A stretch of 44,546 nt of DNA from an uncultured Burkholderiales bacterium (GTDB taxonomy: Bacteria > Pseudomonadota > Gammaproteobacteria > Burkholderiales > Burkholderiaceae_C): positions 1-44,546 of the forward strand of contig CAIMVC010000166.1 in the NCBI GenBank assembly GCA_903844825.1. Direction: 5' to 3'. Below, in pieces: positions 26,861 through 32,552 of the stretch (its first letter is position 1; every line of letters begins with the position of its first letter). Made by a program: the position numbers and the translations under genes. The notes under the pieces are model-generated. The model was not told the origin of the DNA. It did not search any database and saw only the letters and a program-made list of their open reading frames with translations.

Positions 26861-27589
26861 TCAGACCGATGGCGGGGTGGCGGTGCTTTGAGGCACGCCA
26901 AAAACAAGGTGGGCGATGCTGACCTGCTGCGGCAACATGCAACTCTTGCCCCGAAAGCCGAGGGCGCGCGCTCTGATCGCATCAAGCTCGAAGGCGGTCA
27001 GGTCGGGCATGTCGTGGGGCGTGCTGTCAAGGGCTGGCACACCCGCTTCGGCAGCGGCCAGGCTCAACGCCGCGCGCATCAGGTCAAGACCAGGCCCAGA
27101 GCGGTCCATGCCCGTCGATGCGGTGAGATCTCCGGCACCAAGCTGCAGGGCGAGCACACGTGGCGATGACGCGCCTATACGCGCCGCATTCCTGAGTCCG
27201 CGCGCGGACTCGATGGTCGGGACGATGCGAATGGTTCGCCCAGCGCCTTCGACCATTTCAATATGCGCCAGCAGCTGCGCCACTATCGCCAGATCTGACG
27301 CCGATTCGACCTTCGGCAGGTTGATCACATCGACATGCGCGCCCGCCAGCGCCAGCACATCGGCCACCAATTGGCGACTGCTCAGCCCATTGACCCGCAC
27401 CCATACCTGACACGGCAGGCGTGTGGCGCGCAAGAAATTTGAAACTGCGTCCCTGGCCGCAGCCTTCGACTGATCCGCCACCCCGTCCTCCAGATCAATG
27501 GACAGTGCATCTGGCCTGGACAGCAGGGCATCCTCGAGCCCGTCAAGACGGTCTCCGGACACAAACAACTTGCTGCGAGGCTCGAACAT
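26861..27589 (-). CDS. HpcH/HpaI aldolase/CitE-like lyase (copy 2, short form)
   Basis: The 242-residue protein shows the CitE start RSKLFVSGDR, SIDLEDGVADQ, Arg in WVRVNGL, and metal ligands in TIESARG and GAGDLT. It is about 50 residues shorter than the copy at 18632-19519 because the C-terminal segment is missing, and the conserved IHPSQI is changed to MLPQQV, losing the His. It may act on a different thioester or be a thioesterase or subunit. It is the first gene of the block, with its start 13 bases from a cluster of inverted repeats, so it marks the operon's promoter end. Confidence 0.87.
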   Translation of the reverse strand: MFEPRSKLFVSGDRLDGLEDALLSRPDALSIDLEDGVADQSKAAARDAVSNFLRATRLPCQVWVRVNGLSSRQLVADVLALAGAHVDVINLPKVESASDLAIVAQLLAHIEMVEGAGRTIRIVPTIESARGLRNAARIGASSPRVLALQLGAGDLTASTGMDRSGPGLDLMRAALSLAAAEAGVPALDSTPHDMPDLTAFELDAIRARALGFRGKSCMLPQQVSIAHLVFGVPQSTATPPSV

Positions 27590-27601
27590 TGCTTCACTTT
27601 A

Positions 27602-27630
27602 AGACAATTTTTGTAGATTGTCTACAGTTT
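27602..27630 (-). promoter_or_regulatory. Overlapping inverted repeats and GntR-like site at the catabolic operon start
   Basis: Two interleaved perfect dyads lie here: AGACAAT/ATTGTCT (27602-27608 and 27617-27623) and TGTAGA/TCTACA (27612-27617 and 27621-27626). The right part, TTGTCTACAGTTT (27618-27630), matches 12 of 13 bases of TTGTATACAGTTT at 27873. FCD-type GntR regulators commonly bind TTGT-N2-ACAA-like sites. This is the best operator candidate for the GntR protein at 16987-17658. Confidence 0.5.
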
Positions 27631-27869
27631 TTACCGCAAAAAAAAGCAAGTCGCCAACTTGGAAGATGAACCGGGCCGGCGCACAGGGAGGGCCCAATGG
27701 CAAGGTTTGACTCTGCAGGGGTGAGCGGCTGCGTGACCAAGACAGTCCGAGCACATGCACTCCTGCAGCGCAGATCATGCCGTTTGTAGGCTCAGCGGCG
27801 CTGCTTCCGTCTGGCACGAAATAGCCGGCAAGCAGCCACAAACGGGTTTTCCCTATAGCGAACCCCGCC

Positions 27870-27897
27870 AATTTGTATACAGTTTAGTCCACAAATT
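27870..27897 (+). promoter_or_regulatory. Second GntR-like site, on the permease side
   Basis: TGTATACA (27874-27881) is a perfect 8-bp palindrome inside TTGTATACAGTTT, and AATTTGT/ACAAATT (27870-27876 and 27891-27897) form a wider dyad around it. The shared motif with 27618-27630 suggests that one regulator controls both divergent units. The remainder of 27631-27869 holds no convincing gene. Confidence 0.45.
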
Positions 27898-27907
27898 TGA
27901 ATTCACT

Positions 27908-27923
27908 TGGCACGTCCAGCGCT
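27908..27923 (+). promoter_or_regulatory. Sigma-54-like promoter before the NCS2 permease
   Basis: TGGCACG matches the -24 element exactly and GG-N10-GC spacing is kept, but the -12 element is GCGCT, not TTGCT (two mismatches). It lies 40 bases before the start codon. A weak NtrC-like dyad (GCAC-N7-GCGC) lies at 27757-27771, a typical enhancer distance. Confidence 0.35.
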
Positions 27924-27962
27924 TGAATTTCTGACCCAAAACTCACACACAGGAGATGCCCC

Positions 27963-29450
27963 ATGAGCCAAACCATCCACCCGGTTGATGAACGCCTTCC
28001 CAGCGGCCAGCTCGCCGCGCTCGGCTTGCAACACGTGCTGGTGATGTACGCGGGGGCGGTCGCCGTCCCGCTCATCGTGGGCCGCGCCCTCAAGCTCTCA
28101 CCCGAGCAAGTCGCCATGCTGATTTCTGCCGACCTGTTTTGCTGCGGTCTGGTGACGCTGATTCAGTCGCTGGGCGCCACGCAGTGGTTTGGCATTCGCC
28201 TGCCCGTCATGATGGGCGTGACGTTTGCGTCCGTCGCCCCCATGGTCTCCATGGCCAACGCTACGCCGGGCGCTGCCGGCGCCCAGCTGATCTTTGGCGC
28301 CATCATGGGGGCCGGCGCCATCTCCATATTGATCGCGCCGCTGATCAGCCGCATGTTGCGCTTTTTTCCGCCCGTGGTCACCGGCACCATCATTGCCGTG
28401 ATTGGCATCAGCCTGATGCGCATCGGCATCAACTGGATTTTTGGCAATCCCTTTGGCCCGACCGCCCCGAGCGTGGTCAACCCCGAACACGCCAAATGGC
28501 TGGCTGACGCAGCCGCCGCGGCGGCCGCACCGGGCGCCACTCTGCCGGCCGTCCCCAAGGGACTGGCGCTGGTGCCATCGGTGCCGAACCCTAAATACGC
28601 CGATCTCACAGGCATAGGCATTGCCGCGCTGGTGTTGGTGTCGATTTTGGTGATCGCCCGCTACGCCAAGGGATTTTTGTCGAATATTTCGGTGCTGCTG
28701 GGCATCGTGATCGGCGGCGCGGTGGCCGCTGCTGTGGGCATGATGAACTTTGACAAGGTCGGCAAGGCGGCATGGTTCGATGTGGTGCTGCCACTGCAAT
28801 TTGGCCCACCGGTGTTCGACCCGGTCCTGATTCTGACCATGACGCTGGTGATGATCGTGGTGATGATTGAGTCCACCGGCATGTTTCTGGCTCTGGGCGA
28901 AATGACCGGCAAACCGGTTGACCGCGCAGCGCTCACCCGCGGCCTGCGCACCGACGGTCTGGGCACGCTGATCGGCGGCTTCTTCAACACCTTTCCTTAC
29001 ACCAGCTTTTCGCAAAACGTCGGCCTGGTCGCAGTGACAGGCGTGCGCAGCCGTTTCGTCTGCGTCGCCGGCGGCATTATTCTCGTTGTGCTGGGCGTGC
29101 TGCCGAAAATGGCGGCTCTGATCGAATCGCTGCCCACGGTCGTGCTGGGCGGCGCAGGCCTGGTGATGTTCGGTATGGTGGCTGCCACCGGTATCCGCAT
29201 CCTGTCCGGCGTCGATTTCAAGAACAATCGCTTCAATGCCCTGGTCGTGGCTATTTCGATCGGCATCGGCATGATTCCGCTGATCGCCCCCAACTTCAAG
29301 CAGTGGATGCCGCACGGCCTGCACCCGCTGATCGAGTCGGGCATCCTGCTGGCCTCACTGAGTGCCGTCTTGCTCAATCTCTTCCTGAACGGCGCCAAAG
29401 AAGACACGGATGCCATCAAGCAAGCCGCCATGCAAGCTGAGGCCCACTGA
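27963..29450 (+). CDS. NCS2 nucleobase (xanthine/uric acid/uracil) permease
   Basis: This 495-residue inner-membrane symporter has about 12-14 helices. NCS2 motifs are QHVLVMYAGAVAVPL in helix 1, the conserved Glu of MIESTGMFLALGEMTGK, and SFSQNVGLVAVTGVRSR carrying the QN and TG signature. A longer hydrophilic loop with an alanine run (about residues 175-205) is unusual but unlikely to affect transport. AGGAGAT precedes ATG 27963. It diverges from the catabolic operon and precedes an NMT1-type ABC importer, which fits nitrogen-ring scavenging. Xanthine or uric acid is the most likely substrate class by similarity to UacT/XanQ; uracil cannot be excluded. Confidence 0.92.
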   Translation: MSQTIHPVDERLPSGQLAALGLQHVLVMYAGAVAVPLIVGRALKLSPEQVAMLISADLFCCGLVTLIQSLGATQWFGIRLPVMMGVTFASVAPMVSMANATPGAAGAQLIFGAIMGAGAISILIAPLISRMLRFFPPVVTGTIIAVIGISLMRIGINWIFGNPFGPTAPSVVNPEHAKWLADAAAAAAAPGATLPAVPKGLALVPSVPNPKYADLTGIGIAALVLVSILVIARYAKGFLSNISVLLGIVIGGAVAAAVGMMNFDKVGKAAWFDVVLPLQFGPPVFDPVLILTMTLVMIVVMIESTGMFLALGEMTGKPVDRAALTRGLRTDGLGTLIGGFFNTFPYTSFSQNVGLVAVTGVRSRFVCVAGGIILVVLGVLPKMAALIESLPTVVLGGAGLVMFGMVAATGIRILSGVDFKNNRFNALVVAISIGIGMIPLIAPNFKQWMPHGLHPLIESGILLASLSAVLLNLFLNGAKEDTDAIKQAAMQAEAH

Positions 29451-29462
29451 CAAGCTGTGGCT

Positions 29463-29489
29463 TGGGAGTGGACGGGCTGTTCACTCCCA
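29463..29489 (+). terminator. Hairpin after the NCS2 permease gene
   Basis: TGGGAGTG and CACTCCCA form a perfect 8-bp stem with an 11-base loop, 12 bases after the stop. No strong T-run follows, so termination may be partial. Confidence 0.5.
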
Positions 29490-29510
29490 CCAACGGTAAT
29501 TTGGCACCAT

Positions 29511-29532
29511 AAGGAGGCGTAAAGGAGGCGTA
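29511..29532 (+). repeat. Tandem 11-bp repeat with two perfect Shine-Dalgarno-like cores
   Basis: AAGGAGGCGTA occurs twice in tandem. Each copy holds AAGGAGG. The next ATG (29542) opens only a 15-codon frame (29542-29589). It may be a leader peptide, an anti-Shine-Dalgarno trap or chance. Confidence 0.5.
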
Positions 29533-29652
29533 AAAATTTGGATGCACCGCTTTGGTCAGGGTATTTCCGGGGTTCCGGCTGGGCTTTAAAGCCTTTTAAC
29601 GCTAAAAGTTGACTCAAAATAGACGTTTGATCGACGCACCAGCCGCAGGGCT

Positions 29653-29668
29653 TGGCACCAAAGTTGCT
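29653..29668 (+). promoter_or_regulatory. Sigma-54 promoter of the NMT1-type transporter operon
   Basis: TGGCAC-N5-TTGCT matches the consensus of both RpoN elements with GG-N10-GC spacing. Transcription would start near 29679, giving a leader of about 36 bases before ATG 29715. A weak NtrC-like half dyad (TGCACC-N5-GGT) lies at 29543-29559, about 125 bases upstream. Confidence 0.55.
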
Positions 29669-29714
29669 CAACGACTCACACGGCACCCTCACACTTATCG
29701 CAACTGGACTCCCC

Positions 29715-30740
29715 ATGAAAAAGCGCACACTCCTTAAAACCACCTTGGGCCTGGCTGGCCTGATGACTTTTGGCCTGGCAAATGCCCAGACGGCCTTGAA
29801 GTTCCAACTCGACTGGCGTTTTGAAGGCCCCGCCGCCCTGTTCCTGACACCACTGGCCAAAGGTTATTTCAAGGACGCCAAGCTCGACGTGACCGTCGAC
29901 GCTGGCAACGGCTCCGGCGGCGCTGTGACACGCGTGGCGTCGGGCAGCTACGACATCGGTTTTGCCGACCTCGCCTCGCTGAAGGAATTTCACGCCAACA
30001 ACCCCGACGCCCCCAACAAGCCCGTGGCCGTGATGGTGGTCTACAACAACACCCCCGCCTCGGTCATGTCACTCAAGAAGACAGGCATCAAGACGCCGAC
30101 CGATCTGAACGGCAAAAAGCTGGGCGCACCGGTGTTTGACGCTGGCCGCCGCGCTTTTCCGATCTTTGCCAAGGCCAACGGCATCGGCAACGTGCAGTGG
30201 ACCGCCATGGATCCGCCGCTGCGTGAAACCATGCTGGCGCGCGGTGACGTGGACGCCATCACCGGTTTTACCTTCACCTCCTTGCTCAACCTTGAGGCGC
30301 GTGGTGTCAAAGCCGAAGACGTCGCCATCCTGCCCTACGCCGACAACGGTGTGAAGATGTACGGCAATGTGATCATCGCGACGCCCAAGTTGATCAAGGA
30401 AAACCCGGAAGCGCTCAAGGCCTTCCTCAAAGCCTTCACCAAAGGCGCCAAGGACGTGATGGCCAACCCCGCCGCTGCGATCAACGACGTCAAGGCGCGC
30501 GACGGCATCATCAACGTGGCACTGGAGACGCGCCGTCTGCAACTGGCCATTGACACCGTGATCAACAGCCCCGACGCACGCGCCGAAGGCTTTGGCCAGC
30601 TCAAGGGCCCGCGCCTGTCGCTGATGGCCTCGCAGGTGTCTGACGCCTTCGGCACCAAGACCCGAGTCAACCCGGACGCCGTCTGGAATGGCAGCTTCCT
30701 GCCCAGCGTGGCCGAACTGAACGTTCTACCCAAGCGCTGA
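29715..30740 (+). CDS. NMT1/SsuA-type ABC transporter substrate-binding protein
   Basis: This 341-residue periplasmic protein has a signal peptide (about 1-24, cleaved near LANAQ) followed by LKFQLDWRFEGPAALFLTPLAKGYF, the typical NMT1/THI5-like start, and the family's GSYDIGFADLASL. Such proteins bind thiamine pyrimidines, nucleobases, sulfonates or similar amphipathic nitrogen compounds. ATG 29715 is chosen because the signal peptide starts there. With an NCS2 permease upstream and RpoN-like signals, a purine- or pyrimidine-derived ligand is inferred. The ATPase and permease genes follow, separated by a terminator-like hairpin. Confidence 0.9.
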   Translation: MKKRTLLKTTLGLAGLMTFGLANAQTALKFQLDWRFEGPAALFLTPLAKGYFKDAKLDVTVDAGNGSGGAVTRVASGSYDIGFADLASLKEFHANNPDAPNKPVAVMVVYNNTPASVMSLKKTGIKTPTDLNGKKLGAPVFDAGRRAFPIFAKANGIGNVQWTAMDPPLRETMLARGDVDAITGFTFTSLLNLEARGVKAEDVAILPYADNGVKMYGNVIIATPKLIKENPEALKAFLKAFTKGAKDVMANPAAAINDVKARDGIINVALETRRLQLAIDTVINSPDARAEGFGQLKGPRLSLMASQVSDAFGTKTRVNPDAVWNGSFLPSVAELNVLPKR

Positions 30741-30764
30741 TTCGTCGCCACGCTCAGCCCAGGC

Positions 30765-30805
30765 AGGGCCGGTGCTTCGATTCATCGAGTGCCGGCCCTT
30801 TCATT
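30765..30805 (+). terminator. Intercistronic terminator between binding protein and ATPase genes
   Basis: AGGGCCGG (30765-30772) pairs with CCGGCCCT (30792-30799) around an inner TCGA/TCGA stem, followed by TTCATTT. It probably causes partial termination, giving more binding protein than membrane components. Confidence 0.6.
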
Positions 30806-30823
30806 TATCGAAAGGCCCTTCCC

Positions 30824-31678
30824 TTGACGCTCACGCCCCCCTCCAGCTTCGTTGATTTCCAGGATGTCTGGCTGGCCTACAACGACGAGTTGCTGGCCCA
30901 ACAAAACTTTGCCGTCGAAGCCATCGATTTGCAGGTCCGCCAGGGCGAGTTCATTGCCATCGTCGGGCCTTCGGGCTGCGGCAAGTCGACGTTCATGAAG
31001 CTCACCACCGGGCTGAAGATGCCGTCCCGAGGACGCATCTTGATCGACGGTGCGCCCGTCACCGGCCCGCTGAAAATTTCCGGCATGGCTTTTCAGGCGC
31101 CGTCGCTGCTACCCTGGCGTACCACCGTTGACAACGTCTTGCTGCCGCTCGAGATTGTCGAGCCCTACCGCAGCAACTTCAAAGCCAGGCGCAAAGAATA
31201 CGAAGAGCGCGCCCGCAAGCTGCTGCAAAAAGTCGGCCTGGCCGGCTACGAAGACAAATTTCCCTGGCAACTCTCAGGCGGCATGCAGCAGCGCGTGAGC
31301 ATTTGCCGCGCCCTGATCCACGAACCCAAGATGCTGTTGCTCGACGAGCCCTTTGGCGCGCTCGATGCCTTCACCCGCGAGGAGCTGTGGTGCATTTTGC
31401 GCGACCTCTGGACCGAGCAGCAGTTCAACGTGATCCTGGTCACGCACGATCTGCGCGAGTCCGTTTTTCTGGCCGACACCGTGTACGTCATGAGCAAGAG
31501 CCCTGGGCGCTTTGTCGTCAAGCGCGAGATCGACCTGCCGCGTCCGCGCGACCTGGAAGTGACCTACACCAAAGAGTTTTCAGACATTGTTCATGAGCTG
31601 CGGGGCCACATCGGCGCCATTCGCAGTAACAGCATCAGCAACGCCGCCGGCGCTGCAGCAAAGGCAGGTGCCCTGTGA
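30824..31678 (+). CDS. ABC transporter ATPase, SsuB/TauB type
   Basis: The 284-residue ATPase has Walker A GPSGCGKST, the Q-loop MAFQAPSLLPWRTTVDNV, signature LSGGMQQRVSICRAL, Walker B MLLLDEPFGALD and THDLRESVFLADTVYVMS, all typical of the nitrate/sulfonate/taurine ATPase group. The start is TTG 30824 with AAAGG upstream; no ATG fits the conserved N-terminus better. Its TGA overlaps the permease GTG as GTGA. It energises import of the NMT1-bound solute. Confidence 0.93.
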   Translation: MTLTPPSSFVDFQDVWLAYNDELLAQQNFAVEAIDLQVRQGEFIAIVGPSGCGKSTFMKLTTGLKMPSRGRILIDGAPVTGPLKISGMAFQAPSLLPWRTTVDNVLLPLEIVEPYRSNFKARRKEYEERARKLLQKVGLAGYEDKFPWQLSGGMQQRVSICRALIHEPKMLLLDEPFGALDAFTREELWCILRDLWTEQQFNVILVTHDLRESVFLADTVYVMSKSPGRFVVKREIDLPRPRDLEVTYTKEFSDIVHELRGHIGAIRSNSISNAAGAAAKAGAL

Positions 31679-32442
31679 GTTCCAAACAAATCGAACGCTG
31701 GTCACCGCTGGTCCTGCTGGCGCTGATGGTGGCTTTGTGGCAAGCCGTCTGCGTCGGCCTGGCCATTCCCGAATTCATTTTCCCCGCCCCGTCGCAAATT
31801 GCCCAGGCCTTGCTGGAATTTTCAGGCCCCATCGCCGAGGCCGCCTGGAAAACCTTTTGGGTCACCATGGTCGGCTTTGGCATCTCCATCGTGGTGGGCG
31901 TGTTGCTGGGCTTTTTAGTGGGCTCGTCGCGGCTGGCCTATGCAGCGGTCTACCCCTTGCTGGTAGCCTTCAACGCGGTGCCCAAGGCGGCCATCGTGCC
32001 GATCCTGATCGTCTGGTTCGGCATTGGCGTGGGGCCCGGCATTTTGACGGCTTTTCTGATCTCGTTTTTTCCCATCACCGTCAACATGGCCACCGGCCTG
32101 GCCACGTTGGAGCCCGAGCTCGAGGACGTGTTGCGCGTGCTGGGCGCCAAGCGCATGGACGTGCTGCTGAAGGTCGGCCTGCCCCGCTCAATGCCATTTT
32201 TCTACGGCTCGCTGAAGGTATCGATCACACTGGCCTTTGTCGGTACCGTGCTGGCAGAAATGACCGCCGGCGACTCGGGCATCGGCTACCTGATGCAAAG
32301 CGCAGGCTCGCAGCAACGCCTGGCCTTGGCCTTCGCCGGTCTGGTCGTCATTGGCGCCATGGCCATGCTGATGTATGAGCTGTTCAGTGCGATTGAAAAG
32401 CACACCACGGCCTGGGCGCACCGGGGCTCGCAAGGACATTGA
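31675..32442 (+). CDS. ABC transporter permease, SsuC/TauC type
   Basis: This 255-residue inner-membrane protein has about six helices and the BPD_transp_1 coupling segment VLRVLGAKRMDVLLKVGLPRSMPFFYGSLK. IPEFIFPAPSQIAQAL near the N-terminus is typical of the nitrate/sulfonate permease group. The start is GTG 31675, overlapping the ATPase stop by 4 bases. It is the last gene of the unit and converges on the E1 gene at 32553. Confidence 0.92.
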   Translation: MSSKQIERWSPLVLLALMVALWQAVCVGLAIPEFIFPAPSQIAQALLEFSGPIAEAAWKTFWVTMVGFGISIVVGVLLGFLVGSSRLAYAAVYPLLVAFNAVPKAAIVPILIVWFGIGVGPGILTAFLISFFPITVNMATGLATLEPELEDVLRVLGAKRMDVLLKVGLPRSMPFFYGSLKVSITLAFVGTVLAEMTAGDSGIGYLMQSAGSQQRLALAFAGLVVIGAMAMLMYELFSAIEKHTTAWAHRGSQGH

Positions 32443-32511
32443 GCGCGCACGCGCCATCACGCACTCGCACACTCCCCGCCCGGCTCTGACTCAAGGAGCG
32501 CGCAGCCACCT

Positions 32512-32530
32512 GCGCCTGAGCTGGCGCTTT
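32512..32530 (+). terminator. Weak hairpin between convergent genes
   Basis: GCGCC and GGCGC form a 5-bp stem with a 6-base loop followed by TTTCTC, 70 bases after the permease stop. It may end the transporter transcript. Confidence 0.3.
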
Positions 32531-32552
32531 CTCCCGACGGGGGCTGTCGCGG

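Noticed and set aside
27599..27871. 90-codon minus-strand frame in the divergent intergenic region
   Set aside because: It covers the operator and promoter region, has no ribosome site and no family similarity.
28098..29324. 408-codon frame antisense to the NCS2 permease
   Set aside because: It is rich in His, Gln and Ala, as expected for the reverse of a hydrophobic membrane gene.
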